From positions 2,107,925-2,171,924 of the forward strand of contig OX638322.1 in NCBI GenBank assembly GCA_951812575.1: a stretch of DNA of 64,000 nt, given 5' to 3'. A program made the position numbers and the translations under genes. The notes under the pieces were generated by a model. That model was not told the DNA's origin. It saw only the letters and a list, made by a program, of their open reading frames with translations, and did not search any database. Source of the stretch: Candidatus Binatia bacterium (lineage in GTDB: Bacteria > Desulfobacterota > Binatia > Bin18). Shown in pieces: positions 50,024-58,015 of this stretch (its first letter is position 1; each line of letters starts with the position of its first letter).

Positions 50024-51208
50024 TCAGCCCTTGGGCAGCCCGAGTACCCGCTCGCCAATGATGTTGTGCTGAATCTCGTTGGTCCCGGCCGCGATGGTGC
50101 CGCGCCGCGCCGCCAGCATGCGATGCGACCATTTGCCGCGGTCAATCGCCCCGCCGGCCTGATATTCGAACTGGCTATAGGGACCCAGCAGCTCCATGGC
50201 AAAGTCCTGCATGCGCAGGTTCAGGCCGCTCGTGCCGAGCTTCATCATCGAGCCTTCCGGCCCGGGCGGCAGCCCTTTGAGTTGGCTGGTGAGCTGCCGG
50301 AAACTGGTGTACTTGAGCGCGGCGGCCTCGCAGGCGAAGCCGGCCAGGCGTTGCCGCACATAGCTATCCTCCCAGGCCGGGCGACCGTCCCGGTCTACTT
50401 TTTTGGCCAATTCGGCGAGCTGTCTGACCTCGACCATCATGTCGGTGCGCCCGCCGTGAATCGTGCGCTCGAACATCATATTGGTCATGGCGACCATCCA
50501 GCCCCGGTTCTTCTCGCCGACCAGATTGGCCAAGGGGACCTGGACGTCATCGAAAAACACCTGGTTGAAACCGCTCTCCCCGGTTATTTGGACCAGTGGT
50601 CGCACGGTGATGCCGGGACTTTTCATATCGACCAGCAGATAGCTGAGTCCTTTATGCTTGGGTGCATCGGGGTCGGTCCGACACAGCAGGGTGGTGAAGT
50701 CGGCGCGGTGGGCGTTGGAGGTCCAGACCTTGGAACCGTTGACCAGGAAGTGGTCGCCCCGGTCAACCGCCCGCGTCTCCACCGCGGCTAGGTCGGAGCC
50801 GTGATCGGGTTCTGACAGGCCCTGGCACCAGATTTCTTCAGCCGGTGGAATCTTGGGGATATAGCGCTGCTTCTGTTCCGGCGTGCCCCATTGCATCAGC
50901 GTCGGTCCTACCCGCGCGATACCCTGAAAATTGACCGTGGGTGGTGCCTTGGCGCGGTCGAGTTCCTGCTGGTAGATGACTTGCTGGATCAGGCTCGCGC
51001 CGCGGCCACCATACTCCTGGGGCCAATGGATGCACATCCAGCCCCCGTCGTACAACCGGCGATGCCAGGCGCGCCGCCGCTCGAACTCTTCCAGGGTGTC
51101 CGGGTCGTGCAACTCGTCGTCCCGCCAGTCGCGGGGGATGTTGTGTTCGAGCCAGCTTCTGAATTCCTGCCGAAAAACTTCGTCTTCCGAGCTGAATTTG
51201 AAATCCAT
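50024..51208 (-). CDS. Acyl-CoA dehydrogenase
   Basis: 394 aa from the ATG at 51208, two bases after the VOC gene stop, so coupled. It opens MDFKFSSEDEVFRQEFRSWL. FAD-binding segments: WCQGLSEPDHGSDLAAVETR, VNGSKVWTSNAHRADFTTLL and FNQVFFDDVQVPLANLVGEK. The C-terminal helical domain carries GTNEIQHNIIGERVLGLPKG. Reads as a short- or medium-chain type, or a caiA/fadE-like enzyme of cholate/xenobiotic degradation. Confidence 0.93.
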   Translation of the reverse strand: MDFKFSSEDEVFRQEFRSWLEHNIPRDWRDDELHDPDTLEEFERRRAWHRRLYDGGWMCIHWPQEYGGRGASLIQQVIYQQELDRAKAPPTVNFQGIARVGPTLMQWGTPEQKQRYIPKIPPAEEIWCQGLSEPDHGSDLAAVETRAVDRGDHFLVNGSKVWTSNAHRADFTTLLCRTDPDAPKHKGLSYLLVDMKSPGITVRPLVQITGESGFNQVFFDDVQVPLANLVGEKNRGWMVAMTNMMFERTIHGGRTDMMVEVRQLAELAKKVDRDGRPAWEDSYVRQRLAGFACEAAALKYTSFRQLTSQLKGLPPGPEGSMMKLGTSGLNLRMQDFAMELLGPYSQFEYQAGGAIDRGKWSHRMLAARRGTIAAGTNEIQHNIIGERVLGLPKG

Positions 51209-51210
51209 GC

Positions 51211-51726
51211 CTAGGCCCTTTCCTCCAACTCGGCCAGTAGCTCGTCCAGGTCCACCTTTCCACGGCTGGCCTGAATATTGCCCTGAGAGTCGCGGGACCA
51301 AGTCTCGGGTGGTCGGTCCACCGACAGCTCCACTCCGTTGCCGTCCGGGTCAGCCAGGTAGACGGACTCGGACACGCCGTGGTCGGAGGTGCTCTGTAAC
51401 GGGTAGTCGGCCTGCCGTAGCGCCTTTACCGCCCGGGCCAGTTCCCGACGGCTGGGGTAGAGAATGGCAAAGTGGTACAGCCCGGTATGTCCGGGCGGGG
51501 GCGGGCTGGCATCCGGTCCGGCCCAGGTATTCAGCGCCAAGTGGTGATGGTAGCCACCGGCGGACAGAAACACGGCCGAATCCTTGTAACGCATGGTCTC
51601 CTCAAAGCCCAACAGGTCGCGGTAAAAGGCTAAGGAGCGCTCCAGGTCGGTCACCGTCAGATGAATGTGACCGATTCGGGTCTGGGGGTGAATTGGCTCG
51701 GCCGGTGCTGTCACTGCTTGTGCCAT
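51211..51726 (-). CDS. VOC-family protein, catechol-2,3-dioxygenase-like
   Basis: 171 aa. RIGHIHLTVTDLERSLAFYR is a CatE-type opening with a metal-candidate His; GLYHFAILYPSRRELARAVK gives the second-module His; DPDGNGVELSVDRPPETW supplies the Glu ligand. The extended C-terminus (KVDLDELLAELEE) is also seen in YwkC/CatE-like proteins. It overlaps none but abuts the acyl-CoA dehydrogenase gene by two bases. Confidence 0.85.
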   Translation of the reverse strand: MAQAVTAPAEPIHPQTRIGHIHLTVTDLERSLAFYRDLLGFEETMRYKDSAVFLSAGGYHHHLALNTWAGPDASPPPPGHTGLYHFAILYPSRRELARAVKALRQADYPLQSTSDHGVSESVYLADPDGNGVELSVDRPPETWSRDSQGNIQASRGKVDLDELLAELEERA

Positions 51727-51743
51727 AGGGATTCCCTCCTTCC

Positions 51744-52124
51744 CTAGCCGTTGATAAAAGCGCCTTCGCTATCGAGTTGGGTGAGGATTTGCATCCACAG
51801 GCCTAAGGTGACCCCCCCGCCGGGAATAGCCGCGGATTGGCCGGCTTCGAACAGCTCACGCCTTGTGGCCCCATGTTCGATGGCCCGTTTGAGATGGGCC
51901 ACGGCTCCTTCCTTGCGACCCGCGAACACCAGAATGCCAGTCATGACCATTTCACGGTATTTGACCGCAAGGGCCTGACCCTCGCCGGTGCCCTTCTCGC
52001 CATAGGCTCGGAACGCCTTGGCGTAGTCGGGGTCTTGCTGCTCCATCCAATCGAGAAAGGCGTACAGTTGCGGGTCGGCTTCGGCGTAGGAACTCGTTGC
52101 TGCCCGCGCGTCAGATGCGCTCAT
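51744..52124 (-). CDS. Carboxymuconolactone decarboxylase/AhpD-like protein
   Basis: 126 aa from the ATG at 52124 with AAAAGGAGG upstream (longer frames to 52451 are antisense to hicA and rejected). ALAVKYREMVMTGILVFAGR, VAHLKRAIEHGATRRELFEA and IPGGGVTLGLWMQI fit the CMD helical fold, without a CxxC pair. Likely the first gene of the VOC-acyl-CoA dehydrogenase operon. Confidence 0.82.
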   Translation of the reverse strand: MSASDARAATSSYAEADPQLYAFLDWMEQQDPDYAKAFRAYGEKGTGEGQALAVKYREMVMTGILVFAGRKEGAVAHLKRAIEHGATRRELFEAGQSAAIPGGGVTLGLWMQILTQLDSEGAFING

Positions 52125-52251
52125 ACAGTATCCTCCTTTTTCTTGGGCCATAGCATCTTGGGATGCTGGGGCCAAGAGAGAAGCTTGTTCTGTACGCTTT
52201 ATAGGAGATAGTATTGACGTACCGTATGGAAATGGGAAGCAGAGCGGACTT

Positions 52252-52464
52252 GTGCCACAGAAGGTGAGACAACTCATAGCAGCCCTGAAATCAGCGGGAT
52301 TCACAGAACTCAAGGGTGGCGGAAAAGGCTCCCATCGAAAGTTTTTACATCGAAATTTCTCAGGCGCAGTGACCGTCAGTGGAAAACTTGGCGATGATGC
52401 AAAGCCGTACCAGGAACGACAAATCCGGCGCGCTCTCGAAGAGGTGAGCAATGAAACCGAGTGA
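52252..52464 (+). CDS. hicA: HicA-family mRNA interferase toxin
   Basis: 70 aa from a GTG. A dsRNA-binding-like HicA fold: PQKVRQLIAALKSAGFTELK then GGKGSHRKFLH, whose GSH contains the catalytic His, and RQIRRALEEV at the end. It cuts mRNA when free of HicB. Overlaps hicB by 14 bases. Promoter not identified. Confidence 0.88.
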   Translation: MPQKVRQLIAALKSAGFTELKGGGKGSHRKFLHRNFSGAVTVSGKLGDDAKPYQERQIRRALEEVSNETE

Positions 52465-52672
52465 TCAATACCACAAGTGGATTGAGTGGAGCGAGGAGGA
52501 CGGGGTCTATTTGGGCTATTGCCCCGACGTTATTACAGGGATTCACGGTAACGATCCGGTTGTGCTCTATAAAGACCTCTGCCAAGTCGTGGATGAGGTC
52601 TTGGCCGCACTCCAAGCCTCGGGACGGGCTCTTCCAAAACCTAAAGTACGTCCAATGCAAGAAGTCGCCTAA
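52451..52672 (+). CDS. hicB: HicB-family antitoxin
   Basis: 73 aa. HKWIEWSEEDGVYLGYCPDV is the partial RNase H-like HicB core. The later VLYKDLCQVVDEVLAALQAS is a helix, and RALPKP is the typical end. No C-terminal DNA-binding domain is visible, so operon control by this short form is uncertain. A DUF433 gene follows three bases later. Confidence 0.87.
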   Translation: MKPSDQYHKWIEWSEEDGVYLGYCPDVITGIHGNDPVVLYKDLCQVVDEVLAALQASGRALPKPKVRPMQEVA

Positions 52673-52675
52673 GAT

Positions 52676-53014
52676 TTGTCAGAAAAACCATTCTCCGAGA
52701 AAGACTTTAGTGCTAAGAGATGCATCGACCTGCAGGGAGGACGCCCCGTCATTAAAGGGAGTCGGTTCCCCGTCAGTTCCATCGTACAAGACTACCGAAG
52801 AGGACGGTCTGTTGAGGAAATCCTGCGCGAATTTCCCCAGCTCCGTCCGGCTGAGGTTCATGATGCTCTTTCCTATTATTATGACCATCAGGCTGAGATT
52901 GATCGGGAGGTTGCTGAGTTGATGGACCTGGATGCTGCTATGCAGAAATATCCACCAACTCTCCCCTCCATTACTGTCATCTCTGCACTTCTTGGGTTTC
53001 TGTATATCTATTGA
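52676..53014 (+). CDS. DUF433 protein, orphan and possibly truncated
   Basis: 112 aa from a TTG start with no clear ribosome site. KDFSAKRCIDLQGGRPVIKG, FPVSSIVQDYRRGRSVEEIL, FPQLRPAEVHDALSYYYDHQ are the DUF433 (winged-helix, VapB-like antitoxin) hallmarks. The usual DUF5615/PIN toxin gene does not follow. The tail after MQKYPP is hydrophobic and non-family-like and runs into the higBA promoter, so the end of this gene, and its partner, were probably lost. Confidence 0.7.
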   Translation: MSEKPFSEKDFSAKRCIDLQGGRPVIKGSRFPVSSIVQDYRRGRSVEEILREFPQLRPAEVHDALSYYYDHQAEIDREVAELMDLDAAMQKYPPTLPSITVISALLGFLYIY

Positions 53015-53017
53015 TAA

Positions 53018-53039
53018 TATGTCCCATATATGGGACATA
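53018..53039. promoter_or_regulatory. Perfect 22-base palindrome before higB, probable operator
   Basis: Two arms of TATGTCCCATA/TATGGGACATA form an exact palindrome eight bases upstream of the higB GTG. A -10-like GATAAT at 53013-53018 abuts it. It is the expected position of the autoregulatory site for the HigA repressor encoded by the second gene. Confidence 0.8.
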
Positions 53040-53046
53040 GAGTTGC

Positions 53047-53379
53047 GTGAAACCGGCTCTTTTCCATCCGAAAGCTCGGGACAAGATTCGAGCTTTTCCA
53101 GAAGGGGTAAGAAGGGAGCTTGGGAAGGCTATCCTCGATTTGCAGAAAGGTCATGCGTTAAGCCTGCCGCTCTCCCGACCAATGCCGTCTATTGCCGCTG
53201 GGGTAGAAGAATTAAGAATGAGGGATCGTGCCGGAATCTACAGAGCGCTCTATTACACTAAATCAGATCGCGGTGTGTTGATCTTTCACGCCTGCGTTAA
53301 GAAGACACATAAAACATCGTTGCAAGATATCGGGCTTGGCCGGAAGCGGATGAAGGAAATGCTTGATGAAAAAATCTGA
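53047..53379 (+). CDS. higB: HigB-like (RelE superfamily, Gp49-type) toxin
   Basis: 110 aa from a GTG. FHPKARDKIRAFPEGVRREL, IAAGVEELRMRDRAGIYRAL and FHACVKKTHKTSLQDIGLGR are landmarks of phage-derived Gp49/HigB proteins. Basic residues near the end fit ribosome-dependent mRNA cleavage. Overlaps the antitoxin gene by 14 bases. Toxin-first order is the HigBA pattern. Confidence 0.87.
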   Translation: MKPALFHPKARDKIRAFPEGVRRELGKAILDLQKGHALSLPLSRPMPSIAAGVEELRMRDRAGIYRALYYTKSDRGVLIFHACVKKTHKTSLQDIGLGRKRMKEMLDEKI

Positions 53380-53665
53380 ACCGATTGTCGTAAAAGATGC
53401 TGCTGAGCTTGCCGGGGTACTTGGTCTTTCTCCAGCCACCGGCGTGGAAATACAGCTCAGGAGTGATCTGAACGACAAGATCATTGATGCGGTCCGGAAG
53501 GCAGGACTCACTCATGTTCAGGTCGCTAAGCTGGCACGGACATCTCGTTCGCGAATTACTGCTATTCTTAACCGTAATACCAAAGACGTTTCTACGGATT
53601 TAATGTTGCGTGTCCTGGCAAGTTTAGGATATCGGGCCAAGGTGACCTTCTCTCGGGCAGCGTAG
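53366..53665 (+). CDS. higA: HigA-like XRE antitoxin
   Basis: 99 aa. The N-terminal half is short and non-DNA-binding; residues about 47-85 are an XRE helix-turn-helix (LTHVQVAKLARTSRSRITAI). The ending LMLRVLASLGYRAKVTFSRA is typical of HigA/DUF-type antitoxins paired with Gp49 toxins. It should recognise the palindrome at 53018-53039. Confidence 0.87.
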   Translation: MKKSEPIVVKDAAELAGVLGLSPATGVEIQLRSDLNDKIIDAVRKAGLTHVQVAKLARTSRSRITAILNRNTKDVSTDLMLRVLASLGYRAKVTFSRAA

Positions 53666-53777
53666 AGCCTCATAGAGGAGAAGGAGTCCATTGCTTGTGA
53701 GCGTACCGTATACTGAGGCTGGATGGATGTTGTCGGGGTACGTTCCACTCATCCGACTTACGGTCCCAGGCCTCTGG

Positions 53778-53798
53778 ATGCCGGATCAAGTCCGGCAT
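53778..53798. repeat. ATGCCGGA/TCCGGCAT hairpin repeat
   Basis: Eight-base perfect stem with a five-base loop (TCAAG) in the 204-base gap between higA and the DUF2332 gene. This exact element (CCGGATCAAGTCCGG) is a common intergenic repeat in alphaproteobacteria-like genomes. Nothing else is evident in this gap. Confidence 0.7.
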
Positions 53799-53869
53799 GA
53801 CGAGAGCGTAACGGCAAGGCTGTAGCCTAGCGTGAGACGCGCTAACCAGCGGAGAACAAGACTCTCTCG

Positions 53870-54955
53870 CTACCCATCCTCCCGCCACTCCAGCCAACGC
53901 CCATGCGCATGGACAGCGGCTACGTTGCGTTTAGTATAGCCGCCGTTTCTGAAGTCTCTGATGAGGATCTGCGCCCAGCCCTCCGGGACGCCATCCATAA
54001 TGACGACGGAGACGGGCTGGGTCGCTGAGAATGCGGCCAACATCCTCCACAACTGTTTGCGGGCTTCGGGCGAGAATTGGTAGAGGACCATGGAGGCGTA
54101 GAGACACAGGTATGAGCCCTGTGGGGCCTGGGCTAACAGAGCCGGCAAATGGGTAAGCGCGTCGCCTGTCACAATCGGAACCGGATGAGTGCGTGCGATA
54201 CGGGCGGCGGCTTCGGTTTCCTGGTGACGCTCCAGATGTTCGGGAAAGATGAGCGCGCGCAGCCAGCGCATGGCATCCGCGTCAGTCACCTCGATCGGGT
54301 TGAGGTCGATCCCCGCGCGCCAGGCGATGCGGAATGATTCGGGCAGGGGAGGGAGGGGGACGGTCCCTCTGACCAGGGTTGAAAGCCGGACGGCTGCGTT
54401 CTTGTCGCCCCACACTCTGCTGGTCCCGGACGGGTACTCATAGCAGTGGTAATAGCGGTCCCAATGCAGGTTCAGTCCGGCACTGCTGCCAACCTCGATC
54501 AGCGAGAGGGGCTGGCTCCCAGCCTCTCTCGCCAACTGGGCAAAGACCGGCAGGAGGCAGGTCGTGCGGCGGACGACGTTGGTTTGGACCAAACGGGTGG
54601 TGATGAGCTGTCTGATTGTCTCGGTGTGATGCCAGACAAAGTCCTGAAACAGGGGATAGGTCTCTTGGGCGGGCGGACGCGGTGCTTTTTCTGAGGCAAC
54701 CACATCCGGGTAGAAGTCGCGCAAGGGATGCTGGACTCCACCCAGCAGGAGATAATGCACCGCGCCGAACAGCAGGTTTGCGGACGGTTGCGAGGGCGGA
54801 CAGCTTGCGGCGAGGCGCAGCATGTCGGGGTCGTCCAGTACGCCTAAGGACAAGGCGTGATAGAGGGGCGAGCCGTTTTCCGGTGCCTGTTTCAGGCCGA
54901 AGTTGCGAAAGTAGGTGCGGACCTGATCGAGGTCGCTAGCTGGCTGGGAAGACAT
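53870..54955 (-). CDS. DUF2332 family protein
   Basis: 361 aa, a family with no known function. SPLYHALSLGVLDDPDMLRL, LLFGAVHYLLLGG and LIEVGSSAGLNLHWDRYYHC match DUF2332 closely; the GSSAGLNL segment resembles a methyltransferase cofactor loop. Later segments IDLNPIEVTDADAMRWLRAL and LYASMVLYQFSPEARKQLW are conserved. Its GTG/ATG start at 54955 is upstream-isolated, 85 bases from the phosphotriesterase gene. Confidence 0.85.
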   Translation of the reverse strand: MSSQPASDLDQVRTYFRNFGLKQAPENGSPLYHALSLGVLDDPDMLRLAASCPPSQPSANLLFGAVHYLLLGGVQHPLRDFYPDVVASEKAPRPPAQETYPLFQDFVWHHTETIRQLITTRLVQTNVVRRTTCLLPVFAQLAREAGSQPLSLIEVGSSAGLNLHWDRYYHCYEYPSGTSRVWGDKNAAVRLSTLVRGTVPLPPLPESFRIAWRAGIDLNPIEVTDADAMRWLRALIFPEHLERHQETEAAARIARTHPVPIVTGDALTHLPALLAQAPQGSYLCLYASMVLYQFSPEARKQLWRMLAAFSATQPVSVVIMDGVPEGWAQILIRDFRNGGYTKRNVAAVHAHGRWLEWREDG

Positions 54956-55039
54956 GGCTGAGGGCTACTCTCCGGGCCTGCCGTATCGAACGGCGGGCTG
55001 AGCGGCTGCGTTGTCCGAGGCAACCGCCCAGAGCGAGAC

Positions 55040-56011
55040 TTATCCGCCAAAATAGCTCTTGGGATTTTCGACCATCATGGTGTGAATGGTGCCTTCGCTC
55101 ACACCGGCTTTGGCCAGGGTAGGAATGATGTTTTTCAGAATATGCGAGTAATTGTTGTTTGGGCAGGCTTCGATAAACTGCTCCCAGGCTTTGCTGGGGC
55201 GGCCCATCAGACAATGGACGGCATCGTGCGAGAGCATAATCCGGTCATAGCCGACGGCCAGCAGGCCAATCAGCGAGGCCAGACGCATTTTGTCCGGCGC
55301 AATGATGTCGATGCCGAAGCGGTCAAAACCGATCCATGCACCGCGCTCCAAAACGTCAAAATAATAGCGCATATCGCCCACACCACAGGCGTGGCCGATG
55401 AGCACGCGGTTGAAATCCACGCCTTCATCTTCAAACACGTCCAGGGTCTCGCGCCCAAACGGACCCAACTCGTCATTGTGACAGAGGATGGGAACACCCG
55501 TCACCTTGTGGGCGCGGGCCGCCGCACGCAGACAGGTCTCTTCGTGCGTGCCGATCGTTTTTGCGGTCTCGGTCATACCCGGAATCCCGCCGGTCGCGGT
55601 TTTGATGAGCCCGGCTTTAATGCCCGTTTTATCAATGCCGTCCGTAATCTCCCGCACATAAATCTCGGCGATATCGTCTGCGGGCAGGCTCCGGAAGTGG
55701 GGCGGAATGCCGAGCGCTTCGTTGTACAGACCGGTGGCGACCACGACATTCAGGCCGGATTTGTCCGCGCATTCCGCGGCAAATTCAGGGTCACGACCTA
55801 ATTCCATCGGACAGGGGTCAACAAACGAGGTGACGCCGAGATCTTTGATCTCTCTGAGCTTTTCAACGGCTCCGGCGATTTCTTTTTTGCGGTCAAAGCT
55901 GGTGTTATCCCATTCATAGCCGGGGAAGCCGACGGTTAAATGCTCGTGGATCAGGGTGAATCCCAAATCGTCAGTGGAACGGTCGCCGAGTACGGTCTGG
56001 ACATTGGCCAT
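55040..56011 (-). CDS. Phosphotriesterase-family metallohydrolase
   Basis: 323 aa, binuclear-metal TIM barrel related to phosphotriesterases and lactonases. Metal ligands line up well: His22 and His24 (IHEHL), bridging Lys137 (GLIKTAT), His178 (LCHND), His207 (IGHACG) and Asp263 (SHDAV). The native substrate of this branch is unlikely to be a pesticide; lactones or phosphodiesters are more typical. It is 35 bases after the TauD gene, same strand. Confidence 0.92.
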   Translation of the reverse strand: MANVQTVLGDRSTDDLGFTLIHEHLTVGFPGYEWDNTSFDRKKEIAGAVEKLREIKDLGVTSFVDPCPMELGRDPEFAAECADKSGLNVVVATGLYNEALGIPPHFRSLPADDIAEIYVREITDGIDKTGIKAGLIKTATGGIPGMTETAKTIGTHEETCLRAAARAHKVTGVPILCHNDELGPFGRETLDVFEDEGVDFNRVLIGHACGVGDMRYYFDVLERGAWIGFDRFGIDIIAPDKMRLASLIGLLAVGYDRIMLSHDAVHCLMGRPSKAWEQFIEACPNNNYSHILKNIIPTLAKAGVSEGTIHTMMVENPKSYFGG

Positions 56012-56046
56012 GGGTGAGTCTCCTTTCCCCTCTCCTTGTGTGTTGC

Positions 56047-56940
56047 TTAGTGATGGGCCGCTCCAGCCTGCTCGATCGTGTGTTCGACGTCAAGCGTCGT
56101 CACCCGCCGCAGCTCGCGCCGGTATGTCGTGTCTGCATACGGCCGGGCACGGTGCATGGTCGCCCGGTTGTCATAGATCACGAGGTCTCCGACTTGCCAC
56201 GAGTGACGGTAGACACACTCTGGGCGGGTGGCGTGCTCAATCAGGTCGAGCAGCAGCAGCCGCCCTTCGGGGATCGGCCAGTCGATGATTTTGGAGGCGT
56301 GCGCCGCGATGTAGAGCGACTTGCGGCCTGTGCGCGGCAGGCTGCGGACCAGCGGCTGAATCGCACCCTTGAGGATATCCTGTTCCACCTCGGAAAACTC
56401 GAAGCCCAGCATCTGACGCGAGTGGGCAATCGAGTGATGCACGCGCAACCCCTCAAGCCGGCCTTTCATCTCTGGAGTCAGGGCATCATAGGCCGCTCGC
56501 ATATCAGCGTATTCCGTGTCCGCGTTGACCGGAGGGACGACTCGGGCAAACAGCATGGAGTAGCGGCCGGGCGGGTCCTGGAAGGACGCGTCCGTGTGCC
56601 AGAGCCGATTGCCCAGGCCGTACATGCGCTTGCGGTCGTCGGCCTGATAGACTTCTCCGCTCGCGTTGAGGTTGGAGACATCGGCCAATGCCTCGTTGCC
56701 CAGGCGGCTTTTCTGGAACGCGCTGATCCCGGTCTTGGTGTGCAACCGGCCGTCCAGGCGCTGCGCAAAGGCCAGGTGCTCCTCGTCCGTGAAGTGCTGG
56801 TTGCGGAAGACGAGCAGGGCGTGCTCGTCCATGCCGGTGCGAATCTCCAGCAGCGTCTCAGGGTCAGTCACCTGGCGGAGATCAATGGGGCTGACCTCGG
56901 CCACGAAATGGGGATGGAGCTTGCGAAATGTCAGGGTCAT
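56047..56940 (-). CDS. TauD/TfdA-family Fe(II)/2-oxoglutarate dioxygenase
   Basis: 297 aa. Iron ligands His115 and Asp117 (LWHTDASF) and a distal His in NRATMHRARPYAD; the closing arginines lie in TYRRELRRVT. It is a clear paralogue of the enzyme at 41702-42565, with the same residue spacing up to the HxD motif. First LLM gene 56967 precedes it by 26 bases, so one operon of LLM-TauD-phosphotriesterase is likely. Confidence 0.92.
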   Translation of the reverse strand: MTLTFRKLHPHFVAEVSPIDLRQVTDPETLLEIRTGMDEHALLVFRNQHFTDEEHLAFAQRLDGRLHTKTGISAFQKSRLGNEALADVSNLNASGEVYQADDRKRMYGLGNRLWHTDASFQDPPGRYSMLFARVVPPVNADTEYADMRAAYDALTPEMKGRLEGLRVHHSIAHSRQMLGFEFSEVEQDILKGAIQPLVRSLPRTGRKSLYIAAHASKIIDWPIPEGRLLLLDLIEHATRPECVYRHSWQVGDLVIYDNRATMHRARPYADTTYRRELRRVTTLDVEHTIEQAGAAHH

Positions 56941-56966
56941 ATGAACCGGTCCTCCCTTAAAGCAGG

Positions 56967-57839
56967 CTAGGACATAAATGCGTTCGCGGCTTCTTCCAAC
57001 TGTGCCAGCGTCTTATCCGTGTCCAGGGCTGTCATAAATAACACCATCTCTTGGACGCCGAGTTCACCGAGTGCGGCCAGCGTATCGGGATTTTCCTGAA
57101 GGTCTTTTACATCGCCCAGCATGGAGATTGACAACTGCGAAAAATCTCGGCCACGTTCGGCCATAAGCTCTCTCAGTTGTCCCATACGTTCTCTCAAGGT
57201 TTCGAGCGGGACCGGACCGGGCTGCCAGCCGTCGCCCAGGTCGGCTACGCGCTTGAGGGCCGGCATACTCTCGCCACCAAAGATGATGGGCGGGTGAGGC
57301 TTTTGGACCGGCAGCGGCAGGGCGTACAGGTCGGGAAAGGAGAAATATTTGCCTTCAAAGCTGGCGGCCTCTTCCTGCCAGACGGCTTTCATGACCTGAA
57401 GATATTCTCTGGTGCGGCTGCCCCGTTCAGAGAACTTCTCTCCCAACGCCTCAAACTCTTCCGCCAGCCAGCCCACCCCAACGCCAAAAAGATAGCGGCC
57501 ACTGGTCGCCATATCGACCGTCGCCACCGCTTTGGCCACGGGGAGGGGATTGCGGTACGGAACAACGATAACGCTGGTGCCGAGCTTGATGGTTTGGGTA
57601 TGAGCGCCCAGGGCTGCCAGGACGACAAAGGTATCTGGAAAGGGCAAGCGCCGCGGAAAGCTGGCTGAGCCATCGGGCGTATACGGATAGGTCGATTCAA
57701 TTTTTTCCGGGATGACAACGTGGTCGCCCAACCAGGCGGAGTGATAGCCGAGTTCTTCGGCCTTTACCGCCACGCGCACATAATCGTCCATGCTTGGATT
57801 CATGCCAACACCCAGAGAATAATGGATGCCGAATTTCAT
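56967..57839 (-). CDS. LLM-class F420-dependent oxidoreductase (TIGR03619)
   Basis: 290 aa. MKFGIHYSLGVGMNPSMDDY, LGYHSAWLGDHVVIPEK, IKLGTSVIVVPYRNPLPVAK, VDMATSGRYLFGVGVGWLAE and PHPPIIFGGESMPALKRVAD are canonical. The AAGGAGG site before the ATG at 57839 is strong. Leads the TauD-phosphotriesterase operon and is divergent from the next LLM gene. Confidence 0.92.
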   Translation of the reverse strand: MKFGIHYSLGVGMNPSMDDYVRVAVKAEELGYHSAWLGDHVVIPEKIESTYPYTPDGSASFPRRLPFPDTFVVLAALGAHTQTIKLGTSVIVVPYRNPLPVAKAVATVDMATSGRYLFGVGVGWLAEEFEALGEKFSERGSRTREYLQVMKAVWQEEAASFEGKYFSFPDLYALPLPVQKPHPPIIFGGESMPALKRVADLGDGWQPGPVPLETLRERMGQLRELMAERGRDFSQLSISMLGDVKDLQENPDTLAALGELGVQEMVLFMTALDTDKTLAQLEEAANAFMS

Positions 57840-57975
57840 AAATACCTCCTTCTTTGTTTAGCGAGGTTTCTCCCGCCTGCTGCTATACCACATCCGAGCA
57901 AGTCTTGACGAGGGAGAGCGGCTCTCACGCAGCTCCAAGATTGACAGCCCAATAACGCCCGGCATATGGTGCGGT

Positions 57976-57991
57976 TCGTCATTAATGACGA
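57976..57991. promoter_or_regulatory. 16-base palindrome in the divergent LLM intergenic region
   Basis: TCGTCATT followed by AATGACGA is a perfect palindrome 24 bases upstream of the LLM ATG at 58016 and 136 bases from the divergent 56967-57839 start. It is a candidate operator or, with its ATTAAT centre, a -10-overlapping site. No nearby regulator gene. Confidence 0.55.
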
Positions 57992-58015
57992 GATTGCTGA
58001 GTGAGGAGGTTTTGT

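Noticed and set aside
49352..50791. 479-codon plus-strand frame
   Set aside because: Antisense to the amidohydrolase and acyl-CoA dehydrogenase genes, both with intact motifs; no ribosome site and no recognisable domain.
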